Below, in pieces: positions 33,561 through 44,499 of a stretch of DNA of 64,000 nucleotides. The notes beneath the pieces were generated by a model. The model did not search any database. It was not told the DNA's origin and was given only the letters and a program-made list of their open reading frames with translations. This stretch comes from Bremia lactucae (lineage: Eukaryota; Oomycota; Peronosporomycetes; Peronosporales; Peronosporaceae), in NCBI RefSeq assembly GCF_004359215.1, contig NC_090615.1, positions 8,406,312-8,470,311 of the forward strand, in the 5' to 3' direction. Positions within the stretch are counted from its first letter, which is position 1; each line of letters starts with the position of its first letter. The position numbers and the translations under genes were made by a program.

Positions 33561-34640
33561 ACCCCCCTTTGCTAGTTGTACACCCATATCCAATCAGAAC
33601 CTATAAGATATAAATGCACCTCGTGGTCCGATAGCTAAATAAAGACGGATATTATATCCTCGTGTCACGATACTGTTCGGACCAGTAAATAATTGGTTTT
33701 TCTTTCTGTCTCCACCTTCGCACGACACCACTCGCCGCACTCCCCCTTTTGTAAGACTTTTATTTTTCCAATCGCTTGATGCTTAAGGCATACAAGAATT
33801 CAGCTATAGAATTGCCTTCCACAAGAAATCTGTACGTATGTAAAATGTTTTCGCAGGCGTTACAGTTGCTCTTATATGACCCCCTGTGCAGGACTTGAGC
33901 CGAACTTTTTTGATCTGTCCTGTTTGTTTACGTATTATTAAACCATTTAAAAGAAATTTTGCATAGTGCTGCGTTTTAGCAAATTTTGCGTAACGAGTTC
34001 GGCAATTTCCAAATAAGGATACTGCGCTGAAGGTGGTGCATAGCTTGTAGGTGAAAACAGGGGTAAATATGACTCTTACGCTCTCAGGCTGACGAAAGGA
34101 GAAAGCCACGCGTCAAAAAAAGTATGTGACTTGAGGGAGATATACAGGCTTTGATTAGCTATGGTACATTTATATTTTATATTCTGATTTGCTGGATCGA
34201 GGGGGGGGGGCGTTACATTGATTTTATTTTCATTAAGAAATAAAATACCGAAGTACAAAATAATTATATTTTCATAATTTTGACTTGTTAGTTTCAATAT
34301 CCTCCAATTTGGTTTATTGACGCAACAAAATAATAGCTTGTTGATATGGTTGATATTAATTTATATCAACCTCGCCAATCGTTTTAAGACAGATTGGGCG
34401 GTGCGCAAGAAGGCATTTTACATAGTAAGTTATTGCTCTGTGGCAAAGTCAAGTGGATCTGCGTGCTTGTCACAGATGACGACTACGTGGCCGATATTTG
34501 ATCGGCAATAGTATTTCGTGGAAACGAACGGGTTCTCAGCAGCTCAGCGATCGACGAAAGTGTCCTCGATGAGAAGACTCGGATTGAACATTCTACCTCT
34601 TAACTCTGGGAGTCATTGAAAACAAATAACTGCACTTGAC
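33561..34640. other. Non-coding repeat flank
   Basis: AT-rich stretch with a polyadenylation-type AATAAA near 33638 and a run of ten or more G at about 34202. It could be the 5' LTR and leader of element D, but no match to the 37751 LTR was found by eye. No gene seen. Confidence 0.3.
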
Positions 34641-36530
34641 ACGAAATTGACCTGACACCAATGTTGAAATACTGTGTCATGAAGCAGTGGTCATTGCCTC
34701 ATAAACAAGTTTTAGCGATCGTCAAGTTCTTTGCCAATCGCTTAACAGCGGGCTATATGAGACAGTTAACCTCCCCACAGAGCTCTTCGACCTTCTGTGT
34801 GCGAGAAGCTACAGACGCTATCAATAAATTGAGCGCTGAAACGGTACCGGCTCAAACGCTATACCACAAAAAGACGTAATTATTGATGGCATGTCAAAGC
34901 GTACTATCTTTTCGTTAATGATCTGATGAATGGATTCTAGCCGACACTGTTGCAACACTCGCTACGAGTGTTCCGTCATCAACCTTAGTTGATGACATAA
35001 ATAAAGCCTTCACAGAAGGTAAGGACCTTCTATGTTTGATGGATCATTTAATGAATCCATCCGATAAATCTTTTAAAGATTTACCGGCTTTATATAGATC
35101 GTCATCCGCTCGATACACAACACGCAACGGCTTATTGTATTACACAGCCATTATCGGCGACAACCCACGTGTCGTCGTCCCAGCTCACAATGATTTGCGC
35201 TTGCGCATCATGTATGAGTGTCACGATGCTCCAACAAGTGGACATCGTGAACGTGAGAAGACTTACCTCACAGTTGTTGCGACTTTTACTGGTCCCGCCA
35301 GTATCAGTTCGTACGCAAGTACATTCGTGCTTGCGAGGCATGTCAACGGTGAAGCCTAGCCCTTCATCTCGTGTACATCTCCAACTTCTACCACTTCCGG
35401 CAGAGTGTAGGCAGTCCGTATCTATGGACTTCGCCTTCGGATTTCCCGAAGACGATCACAAAACAATGGAATCCTTGATTTTGTAGACAGATTCAGCAAG
35501 TGGTACATCTTGTTTAGGGGGGTGGACACGCATGAGTAAAACCATTTCTGGCTCATGCTCGACGCGGGTGATGTCCATGTCGAAATTATCGACATCAAAG
35601 ATGAGAGCGACCTCATGGCAGTGCGCACAGAGCGCACCGGAAAGACAGAGCAAATGAGTCAGCAGGGGATTTTCTGCTGGCTCGAAAAATCAGTAGTCGG
35701 ATTCCTAACGCAGTGGACCGTCAGAAACGGAACGCAGACAAACATGAAAGAGCAAATATTTTTTCATTCAAAATTAATGACCTCGTACTACTCTCTACGA
35801 TTAACTTACCTAAGCGTGTAGTCACTAATGTGGGTAGGAGTAAACTACTACCCAAGTTCATTGGGCCAATCCATGTTCTGCATCGCAGAGGCAATGCGTA
35901 CACAATAGAATTGCCTCGTAGGATTTACTTTTGTCGGCTCCGCCCGCACTATCAGTAGATGGTTTCTTCCGAGGACGGATCTGAACACTCTTTTCAATAA
36001 ATCCTTAAAGATTGTTGTGGTCACGAACCAGATTCTCATGTCGGGTCCGAAGATCCTCGAAACCGTGATGAGCTGACGACAGCTCATCACGAAGAGGGTG
36101 ATACTTCCGTTCGTACTCCAACATTCCAACATTGAGTACGCACTTTTCGCACGTTCTTCCAGCCGTTCGATCAAGTGAGCCAGCGCCGTCTACTCCAACG
36201 AGTGACGCTTACCGGGCTCGTGATTAAGACCCTCCTCCAAAAGATGGAGGAGGTGGTCGAGTTTGTCGATCTTCGACTCTAGGTCCGACACAGGTGGGAT
36301 CTAATTTTTCCTCCTCCGCCACACCATTGGTGGATCCCCACAGTGGTCAACGTTTCCTTATGGAACGTATGCGAAACCACCGTGATGTGAAAGGGCAGCG
36401 AACGAGTTCGTGTTCGCTGGCGCGGTTATCTACCTTCACATGACAGCTGGGAGCCTCGTTCCCAGCTGGTTGTTGATGTTGAGGGTCTCGTCCATCTAAT
36501 ATGGATGGACGAGACCCTCAACATCAACAG
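34641..36530 (+). pseudogene. pol of chromovirus D (RT fragment, INT, chromodomain)
   Basis: An RT piece (KYCVMKQWSLPHKQVLAIVK, SSSTFCVREATD) is followed without RNase H by integrase (PRVVVPAHNDLRLRIMYECH, SGHREREKTYL, SVSMDFAFGFPEDDHK), a basic tail (INDLVLLSTINLPKRVV, LLPKFIGPIHVLHRRGNAYT) and a chromodomain at about 36330-36530 (VRWRGYLPSHDSWEPRSQLV). RNase H and part of the integrase core are deleted. The end of the chromodomain is part of a perfect 26-bp inverted repeat. Confidence 0.8.
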
Positions 36531-37730
36531 CCATATATGACGAGACTTATCCGATAAATCAGAAGGTCCATCGAAAAACACGCGCCCCTGGCGCTATAAA
36601 TCGATTGCAAAACGTGAATCGCACCGCGCATATCGATAGAGATGCGAGCCCTTCCCCAGGGCGAAGAAAGAGAATAAACGTCCCCTTTCACCCGTTTCGT
36701 GTTGTCGACACAACACGGACAGGGATCACCCCACGTGAGGCATGGAAGTCCTGCCTCACGAGAAAACCAATGCAAGGTGCATTTATACACCTTGCACCGG
36801 TTGAAGTTCGTTTCTCAAACAAAACGCGAATCGCGTTAAGTCTTTAAAGCCAGGCTTCGCGTCCAATGTCTTTGACATTGCGAATAAACGCGCTCCAGGC
36901 TTGCATCAGCGAGATTTTATATCGCTTGTTGTTGCCACTATATTATCAATGCTTCAGAAAAGCATCGATATAAAATTATTTCTCAGCGCGAAAGTTCTTC
37001 GCGCTGGGATTAAGGCCATGTAGCTTTGTCGCAATAATTAACGGATATTTATTGTAAAGTGTAGTCTCTCCAGACAAGCTACTGACTAGCCGTTCAGGCA
37101 AAAGCCACGGCTTCTTCTTAGGGGCACGACGACATTTTATTGTCTACTCTCCCCTGAGTGGTACCCACTGAAGCAGGGGTACCACATGAACTTTTAATAC
37201 GATGGGTTACGCCATGTTCTTCACCACGCACAGCGATAAGTGCTGGTAACGGCACAGGAGACGGTGCTGGCGAGGAATCATCCTCATCGTCGGAACCGAA
37301 CATGCTGTAGCGAATGCTACCAGCACGTCTACTCAAATGATCCCCCTCATTCTAAGGCTCATAGTCAGCCGCCTGACGATGATCAGGCGACTGTTCTGCT
37401 CTCCCCGAGTCGGCTATTTCGTCCGACTCGCATTCGTAGTCGACCTCCAAAGAGGGGTCGCACTCACGTGGTGACTAACCACGTGCACCCGCAACATCTA
37501 GTGTTGCGGGAGTAGATGATACTACGGCAGACGAAACATCTGCCGCAAAAGACAATAATGCGTCGCCCGCGGCTGCATGCACCGCAGCCGAAGGTTCCGC
37601 ACTATTCGCTGACCACATGGACTTATCAACCATGCGATTGAATTGAACAATGATGTCATTGACCGATTAACATCGTTTTTATTAAGTGGTCTTATTAGGA
37701 CCATTCTATTTAATGACAGTCAGAGTGATT
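35950..37730 (-). pseudogene. Antisense ORF family II in element D
   Basis: Read on the minus strand with stops and shifts: SANSAEPSAAVHAAAGDALL, acidic CESDEIADSGRAEQS, SIRYSMFGSDDEDDSSPAPS, KKKPWLLPERL, FYIDAF, LMQAWSAFIRNVKDIGREAW, REAGLPCLTWGDPCPCC, GDVYSLSSPW, and a coiled-coil end (LESKIDKLDHLLHLLEEGL ... LRDELSSAHHGFEDLRTRHE). The motif order matches the plus-strand frame at 23699-25306, which argues for a real protein. It starts beside the 3' LTR and runs back over the chromodomain. Function unknown; the paired cysteines suggest metal binding. Confidence 0.55.
36065..37590. repeat. Cluster of at least 15 short perfect hairpins
   Basis: Perfect stems read by eye: 36065-36090, 36231-36253, 36396-36419, 36444-36468, 36471-36529 (26 bp), 36734-36760, 36771-36796, 36984-37006, 37158-37185, 37370-37389, 37406-37430, 37465-37485, 37488-37510, 37525-37545 and 37570-37590. 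Stems are 7-26 bp with loops of 4-10 bases. They cover much of the antisense frame and the chromodomain end of element D. Confidence 0.85.
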
Positions 37731-37750
37731 GTCGTTTAAGGGAGGAGTGA

Positions 37751-37867
37751 TGTAACGGGGTGTATCGTTACCTGAAATTAAAAAGGCTGTTAATTAATAT
37801 ATTATTTAAAAGGTAGATAATATTTGGAGAATTTACTCTACATAGTAATATATGGAAAGCTTATTCA
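37751..37867 (+). repeat. Start of 3' LTR of element D
   Basis: TGTAACGGGGTGTATCGTTA follows a purine tract AAGGGAGGAG (37738-37747), as expected of a 3' LTR. The start resembles the F2 LTR start at 15549 and other TGTAACGG termini. It appears truncated by the MULE-like sequence from 37868. Confidence 0.6.
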
Positions 37868-38350
37868 TTGGCAGATATAGGTTATTATATCTACTTGCTC
37901 CGCGGCCCAGTCGGCTTTGGACGCTATGCTTTTTCCGAAGGATTTACAGTCTCTAGGAAGAGATCACAGCAAAGCAAGAGCAATGAAGTCAGAAAGGTGT
38001 GGCTGACTTGTGCACATGGAGGAAAGTACAAGAACGTTAGGGAATATTTGACAGAGGAAACTCGAAAGCGCCAGAGGAGCTCCAGGGCAACGGAATGTCC
38101 TTTTCCGCAACAATTCTGCGCATAGCTACAGCGGGTGATGAGTGGGGGAATGGCAGGGTTGTTTTAATTGCAGTGACAATAATCACGACCAAACCAAGCT
38201 TTGCTATTCTACCCCTCTGCATGAAAGCTTAAGCCTCAAGAGTAAGAGACCATCAAAGCACTTTTGGAGGTGGCAGCCACTCCAAAAGTTATTTTTGCAC
38301 ACTGCGCCCAAACCAATCCAGAACGCCCTCTAATTCCAAGAGACCATTTA
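37868..38350 (+). pseudogene. MULE transposase N-terminal fragment (FAR1-like)
   Basis: A frame of 85 codons with AFSEGFTVSRKRS, VWLTCAHGGKYKN and TRKRQRSSRATECPF matches the FAR1/WRKY-GCM1-type zinc domain at the start of Mutator-like transposases. Shifted frames continue with ETIKALLEVAATPKVIFAHC. The DDE core is missing. Confidence 0.6.
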
Positions 38351-38780
38351 CAATAATAATAATTTTAATAAACTTCATTTTTTTAAATTGTTACGGAATG
38401 CTTCAATTATCTTTTATCATACGAAACTTTTGCATTATACTTATTTTATTTTGCAATGTGTCAAGGCAAATTGATAGTTTTGGTCTTTAAAAGTCCTCTT
38501 GACCGGTGAGTTTCCTTATACCAAACGTTTTCGTAAGATTAGAGCCACAAAATATTCTGTATACCGTGTGATAACCTAAAGTGTAGAATGCGACACCCGC
38601 TTCTACAATGTGCATATGAACATGGCTTGGAGCCAACACCTACGTTGGACAACTTATTAGGATATTGGGAACGGCCTCAAATGATTTTTGTTTTTCGTTT
38701 ACTACAACAAGCTACATAAATTATTACATAGCCTAATGAAGATTGTTTCTATTATCCTTTGATGAAGAATATTAACAACA
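38351..38780. other. AT-rich, no gene seen
   Basis: No coding or repeat family recognised between the MULE fragment and the LTR of A2. Confidence 0.3.
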
Positions 38781-39232
38781 TGTAGCAGAGCTACCTTGCT
38801 CCTTAAGTCACAAAAAGAGTTATAGATTTAAAAAGTCACTTAGTTCTATAGAACCAACAGGTGTAACAACTGAGGGAGTCGTACAAGCTTGTAAAGCTTA
38901 GTAAATCCAAGTTCAAGGGATTCAGGGGTTCGTAGAACCAAGTGGCAACTAGTGCCCGAGAGTATATACCTTAAAAAAGCTTCTATCTCTAACAGATCAC
39001 TGCGCGATCCTTAGGAAGGCACTAGACGCTAAAGATCAAAAGGGGGAATGGACTATATTTATTTTTAATCTAAAAGCTTACCCTACCTAATTTAAAAATA
39101 GATTTTGGCGGCCAGATTTATATCTGACGGATAAATGGGGTTTAAGTAATTAACTATTTTAGAATATGATAAAAGGATATATTACCCATAAGGTAAATGT
39201 ACTACAACAACAGTTCTCCAACCGATGTGTGC
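38781..39232 (-). repeat. 3' LTR of A2
   Basis: Shares AGATTTTGGCGGCCAGATTT, ATTAACTATTTTAGAATA and CAACCGATGTGTGCCC (reverse orientation) with the A1 LTRs. A purine-rich tract GGGGGAGGGC on the minus strand lies just beyond its start. Confidence 0.8.
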
Positions 39233-39351
39233 CCTAGTATGCCCTCCCCCATCAGACGTTTGGCACCGAGTGACAACTTCGCTTCATTTTCTCTTTGAGG
39301 TTGGAACCTAAACAGCTAATCGTTTGGTTGTGTTTTTCTTTCCTTTGTCCC

Positions 39352-40688
39352 ATGACAATTAAGCATGAGTCACAGACTCTGATAACCTTCCTCGACAATA
39401 AGGGAATGGTGGACTTTGAAAGTCACACTCCATCAGAGGATGAGGAACAAGAGCGTCGCTCTTATACGCCCTCCCCTCCGAATGAACGTCGGCGGGCCCC
39501 GAATCCGTTCCCAGAACGTTGTGCCGCTGATGTATTAACTGCATTTAGCAGGACACAGGACCCTTAGTCCAACATCATTACGAATCCGCTCGATGAAGAG
39601 CAAGAGCTGGCAATTCTCATAGAGGAACAAGCTCGTCGTCGAGCTGCCGAGATAGCGAAAGCTAAAGCTGGTAGTAAATATAGATTCACTCCGCTAGTGC
39701 GGACGAGCGTCTCAAAGAAATCGCGGTTCGCAGCTTGACCATCTCGACCTCCGGCCCAAGGCGAGGACGCCAGAGGAGCTCGCTGCTCGCGACGCTCTTC
39801 ATGAGCGAAACCATACGCCTAAGATAATGACGCGAGGTCGATATTTGACGCGTTTGCGTGATCAAGCCCGTGGAGCTTCGGTGACCTCGATGGGGTAAAT
39901 TCTGATCGCTCTGTTTCCAAACCAATTAAAAAGCGATAACGACGCTTCGTTTGAGAGCTAGGTCCATCGGGCTCGCCGCCTCGGCAACATCTGGTCGATA
40001 AAAGAGTCTGCGGTTGCGGCACATATTTATTTGGAACAGAAGCTTCGCTTCAATTTTGCCAAGCTTATGTCCGAAGGCCAGGTACGTTCGGCGTTTTTGC
40101 CTCATAACGAGGATAGGCCTAGCCAACACTGCAATGCTTCAGTTGCCCGCGCAACCATGGATCGAAGCTGCACTGAGGCTAAAATTCCATCTATTCCCAC
40201 CCACTTCTATTGGTTGGAAGCGTCGTTTGTCGCAACTTGACCCTGAGTGTGGTGCTCAAAAACGTCAACAGCTTACGGTCAATCTTGCCGAAGACGTATC
40301 TCAAACTCCCAAGCGTTTTCTAAAGAGGGGTACCCGAGCCACTTTACCAGATACTGGTATTGGCCCTTGCGGCGACGTCGCTTTAGAAGTTTTTCCATAT
40401 GAATCTGAAGGTTGCATCACTCATCGAGCAACGCGGGAGGACGCCGAAATCTCAATGGAAGCATTTGATGCTCTAAGGCAGGAGGTGCAACTTCTTCGCG
40501 AGGGCTTTGCTCGGATTGAGGGCTCTTTTGAAGCGTTCCAAAACCGTCTTTCAACGTTGGAACGTCAACAAACTCGTTTAGAGGGCCAGCAGAACATCTT
40601 GATGAGGATGCAGCAATCTGCGGCACGGCCTCCTGTCTCGGCGCAAGCGCCTTTACGTCCACGTGGAAAGGGTCTAGATATGGCTTAA
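39352..40688 (+). pseudogene. Antisense ORF family I in A2, 3' 225 codons open
   Basis: Same frame as 21254-22506. Landmarks: MTIKHESQTLITFLDNKG, SHTPSEDEEQERRSYTPSPP, CAADVLTAFSRTQDP, DEEQELAILIEEQARRRAAE, TPKIMTRGRYLTRLRDQARG, then an uninterrupted frame (40014-40688) ending in a coiled coil (FQNRLSTLERQQTRLEGQQN) and RGKGLDMA. Relative to A1 it has about 28 extra Pro/Arg-rich residues. From about 40240 it overlaps the sense chromodomain and linker. One stop and several shifts occur in the first half. Confidence 0.58.
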
Positions 40689-42340
40689 GTAAGACGACGT
40701 AGAACACTGGGAGTGTACGCAGTTTGCAAGGAAGGTTTAGCGTGTAAGCTGGGCTTTCTTGGCCACGACCGTAGATTGTCCAATAAAGCGCGGGCGCAAT
40801 TTGGTCTTGAAGACCGCGGAAACCAAGGTTGCAGGTAGGATTTAGCGTTTAGTAAAACTCGGTCGGCGACCGCATTAGAATCAATACAATTTTTGCCTTT
40901 ATCATCTGCTTGTTCTTTCTGTTTGTCTTGACTATCAGCCATCGTGTCGCGCACATGTCTTAAGATACTAAATCGCGTTGCGAGAAATTCGCTTACTTGT
41001 TTCCGAACGGTAACAGGGCTGATTCAGCAAGCCCATCGGCTACTTCTTCCCCACCAAGCCCTTAACCACGTAGTGGTATCGTTAACGGAACGCTTGGGTA
41101 GGTGAGGCCGTTAACATAGAACAAAGTATAGCCTGTGGAGGCTTGTACAGAGTTATAAAAAGCTAACTCCACTACCGGGAGCATTGGGCTCCACGCTGTG
41201 GTGTCTCAGCAGACACACTGCACAAAACGTCTTCAATGACGCGATTGACACGTTCATTCTGACCATAGGTCTGCGAATGGTCCGCTGTGGATGTCCAAAC
41301 TGGTTCCAAGCACTCGGAAAATCGATTTTACCCTAAAACTGGGATCTCGATCAGAGACAATTGCCATAGGCAAATCGTGTTGTCGAAACACGATCTATAA
41401 ACAGCCTTGCTGCACCTTCACCATCAATGATATTCGGCAGAGCTGTTTAACGAGCCATTCTGCTGAACCAGTCAACAGAGACCACAGTGCCCGTGTTACC
41501 GGCCGAATCTTTTGGTAGTCCAATAACAAAATCCATGCTAATGGACTCCCAGCACCCTGTGGGTGTGGGCAGACTGGCCAGTGGCGCAGCAGCATGATCC
41601 TAGGATTCAACTCGTTGGCAAGTTTCGCATGTGCGAATGTATGTGCTGACCCATTTTAAAAGTTTGGGCCACCAATAAAATTAGCTTACAAAGCCGTAGG
41701 TATTTTCTCTACCAAGATGACCACCAAGGCCATTATCGTGTGCCTCATAGGAAATTCGGTACTTCAAATTCTAATCACGAGGAACAACGACGCGCGGAGG
41801 ATCCACAGCACCCGTGAAATAAAGCAGCAGGTCGTTATCGATAGAAAAATTGATGTAACCGTACACGCAAACGTGCCAACAATTTAAAACCCGATTCAGT
41901 GCTCTTCAGAGCTCGTAGCAAAGCTACAAACTGTTCATCCTTGGCGTGAGCCGAACGGAATAATGCAGTAACAGGCGACGTGATAGTCGTTAAATGAGAG
42001 GGCTCATAATCCGACCTGCGTGATAAAGCATCGGCCAAAGGATTTGCTTGCCAGGCTTATACTTCACCGCGAAGTTGTATTCGGTGAAAAAGGATAGCCA
42101 TCGGGCCATTCTTTGTGAGAGATGGGGCGACTTAGTCGCCGTGCGTAATGACGCGTGATCTGTATATATTACAAACGGCTTAGAGCCGAGCAGATGAACT
42201 CTGAATTTGACGAAAGCATGCTTCATAGCAAGTAACTCTTTGTCATAACTGAGTAGTTCCTTTCCGCAGCTTTAAGCTGTCTAGACTCGAACGCAATAAC
42301 ACGTTCACGCCCATCAACATCTGTTTGTAACAGAGCACTG
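40240..42340 (-). pseudogene. pol remnant of A2 (RH-INT-chromodomain)
   Basis: Minus-strand RNase H (KHAFVKFRVHLLGSKPFVIY, YNFAVKYKPGKQ, DALSRRSDYEPSHLT), integrase (shifted frames) with the tail TMADSQDKQKEQADDKGKN and VADRVLLNAKSY, then linker PRQEAVPQIAASS and chromodomain MEKLLKRRRRKGQYQYLVKW, ENAWEFEI. It is very close to A1 pol. Frameshifts and stops are present. Confidence 0.8.
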
Positions 42341-42579
42341 CCTTAGGAAGGCACTAGACGCTTTAAGATCAAAAGGGGGAATGAAGTATATTTAATTTTT
42401 TAGTCTAAAGCCTTACCCTAGCTAAAAAATAGATTTTGGCCGCCAGCTTTATATCTGGCGGCGACCAAATTTGTTACCCATAATAAATGGGATTTAAGTA
42501 ATTAACTATTTTAGAATAGGATAAAAGGGCATATTATTCATAAGGTAAATGAACCACAACAACGGTGTGCCCCATTACA
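42341..42579 (-). repeat. Truncated 5' LTR of A2
   Basis: Only the first half of the LTR remains (reverse orientation): GCGACCAAATTTGTTACCCA, AATTAACTATTTTAGAATAG and the terminus GCCCCATTACA. Confidence 0.75.
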
Positions 42580-43136
42580 TTTGTCATGAACAGAGTGTTT
42601 GAAAGGCAAGCTTCAAAGTGATGAGCCAACAAAGTGGTACGAGTACAACTTTAGGTTATCGTATTTACGCCGAACGACAGTAGTAGTATCAATTCCTGAT
42701 CTATCCTGCCGTGAAGATTTGTAGCAAGCTAGGGATAACAAACCTAATAACTCTATCTCTTTTGCCTCTTTATGTGTTTCCACCGTTCCTATCTTCTTTT
42801 TACATCAACTAGTACTGATCAGTACTCCCTAGTAAATAACACGTATGTGACGGAACACCCCGATTTTAGTCTCCTTTATCGCTTGGGCAGAGCTCCGCTT
42901 AAGCGAATACAGGGGACTAATTCTTCACAACGTTATTGATTTCTGATACCTCAAAAAATTTATGTATCCAGTCTGGGTAAAACTCTAAGCGTTATCCCAC
43001 TCAATAAAAATTGTTTTAGTTCCAGATGGACTTTAGTTTCTTTAAGCATGAGTCTGATGGGATTAAGCAAATTAAAGTTAAAAGTACTACAGTAATGTAA
43101 AGTAAAACACATTGTGGTTGACGCTATCCCAGACAA
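42580..43136. other. Intergenic, downstream of the 436-codon gene
   Basis: No gene seen. An imperfect inverted repeat occurs around 42870-42922 (AGTCTCCTTTATCGCTT against AAGCGAATACAGGGGACT). Confidence 0.35.
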
Positions 43137-44447
43137 TCACACAGATGATTCAGTCTTGCTTGAGGAAGGTACAGTCGACTTCATCAATTCCGGCGTGTCA
43201 TCCTTACGCTTTTCAAAAAAAGAAGAGGTTCGTTCAATTGACGAATTCAGACGTGGTTCACAATTTTTAAGAAAACAATCTCCATAGTTCTGCCTTGAAG
43301 CCTGCTGCATCGTGCAATTCCCTTGACTTGATAACTGTTGCAATTTGTCATTCCCTTGCATTGATGTCGGTTGCGATGTGCTATCTCTTTGCCGCATGTC
43401 TACAGACGAATGTGGTGCTGTATGTGCTCGCTCTAAAGCCCGCAATCTCGATAGATTCCGGTTCTGTGACCCGGCAGCAGCTAATAAAGCCGACAAGTCC
43501 GAGCTGTACATCAGCCCGATGGCGTAATCAATTTGTTTTGACAAAAAGATGTCGCATTTGCGTTGCTGAAATGTGTGATTTTGTTGACTTACTAAAATTT
43601 GGTCATTTCCTAGAATATCTTTAGCGCTATTGCCTGCCGGAGCTGCAATAGTCAATCCAGGTTTATTGGCCAGCCACATGCCCTTACCAAATCGTGCCGA
43701 GCAAAGAATTAGATACACCTGCGGACTACACCCTCCAACCTCCTTTTCCCCAGGCCTTTGCAGTATTCGAAAAGCTTCCCAGGCGTGCAACTTCTTGCTC
43801 GTCGCGACTAGCTTCTGCACAATATTTTGGCCCATGTATCGCTGCGTGGCCGCGGCACGAAATCCCCAATGGTGGGTCTTGCCTCGCTCTACGTGAAAAA
43901 GACAAGATGCGTTAGGCTTGCTTGTTAAAACGATCTTTCGATGCTGCGTGGCCCGCAAAAAGTAGCCTGTTTCTGAGTCCATCAGATACACCGGCGCATC
44001 ATCCTTGCTATAACTGATAGCGTGGTCCGTAAGCCTTCCCCTTACTTGGTCATACAATGATCCGCCGCTCGTAGCAAGTGGCAAAACATCATACCCATGA
44101 CTACTGAGTCCGAGCGGTCTTTTGAGCGAAGCGCGGGTATGCTGTGGCCAGCGCTCACCAAAAGTCCTAATAAGTTCGATACGTGCGGCAGCTAGATTTT
44201 CAATTGCTGCCACTTTGAGGCCCTGATTCGAGCGATTAGTCACGGCGATGGTCTTCCAAAGATACGCAAGAATAAAGCATCCACGGCCGTCAGTGACGAT
44301 GTCGATAGATACGAGAGTAGGAATTAATGCAATGAAGGCAATCGTAATGAAGGGAGTGTGAGCTACCGTCTCACTTATCTTAGAGGCCGCGAAAAGAAAT
44401 GCCCCACTCGTCGCCAGAGACAGCACCAGCGGTGCTTTTGACGTCAT
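43137..44447 (-). CDS. Membrane-anchored protein with fascin-like beta-trefoil
   Basis: An intact single-exon frame of 436 codons, unusual here because all its neighbours are decayed. Two hydrophobic segments lie near the N-terminus (about residues 6-24 and 32-50), so it is probably membrane-anchored. Residues of about 150-260 (PVYLMDSETGYFLRATQHRK, HHWGFRAAATQRYMGQNIVQ, AWEAFRIL, GKGMWLANK) resemble the beta-trefoil of fascin/FRG1-like proteins, which often bind actin or other partners. The C-terminal 120 residues are low-complexity (Gln/Ser-rich). The function is not known. The domain call is from pattern only. An F2 LTR fragment lies just upstream. Confidence 0.7.
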   Translation of the reverse strand: MTSKAPLVLSLATSGAFLFAASKISETVAHTPFITIAFIALIPTLVSIDIVTDGRGCFILAYLWKTIAVTNRSNQGLKVAAIENLAAARIELIRTFGERWPQHTRASLKRPLGLSSHGYDVLPLATSGGSLYDQVRGRLTDHAISYSKDDAPVYLMDSETGYFLRATQHRKIVLTSKPNASCLFHVERGKTHHWGFRAAATQRYMGQNIVQKLVATSKKLHAWEAFRILQRPGEKEVGGCSPQVYLILCSARFGKGMWLANKPGLTIAAPAGNSAKDILGNDQILVSQQNHTFQQRKCDIFLSKQIDYAIGLMYSSDLSALLAAAGSQNRNLSRLRALERAHTAPHSSVDMRQRDSTSQPTSMQGNDKLQQLSSQGNCTMQQASRQNYGDCFLKNCEPRLNSSIERTSSFFEKRKDDTPELMKSTVPSSSKTESSV

Positions 44448-44499
44448 CAGACGCTTAACGTAATTTTTAACGCCAAAACTGGTGTTTTTGTAAGCTGCT

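Larger units (their letters stand above)
38781..42579 (-). mobile_element. Chromovirus A2, internally deleted relative of A1
   Basis: Inverted LTRs of the A family: 38781-39232 (starts TGTAGCAGAGCTAC, the reverse of the LTR end) and a truncated LTR at 42341-42579 ending GCCCCATTACA. Between them on the minus strand are RNase H, integrase and chromodomain, and on the plus strand the antisense ORF. Gag, protease, RT and most of the 5' LTR are gone, so the LTR remnant abuts RNase H at about 42340. No target duplication was found. Confidence 0.8.

Noticed and set aside
34201..34211. Poly-G run as a possible quadruplex or terminator
   Set aside because: A single homopolymer run without spaced G-tracts; similar runs occur near 44865 and 45985, so slippage is the simpler reading.
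36065..37590. CRISPR-like array of palindromic repeats
   Set aside because: The palindromes differ in sequence from one another and there are no constant repeats or spacers; the genome is eukaryotic.
38781..42579. A target-site duplication for A2
   Set aside because: The five bases outside each end (CAACA and TTTGT) do not match in direct orientation.
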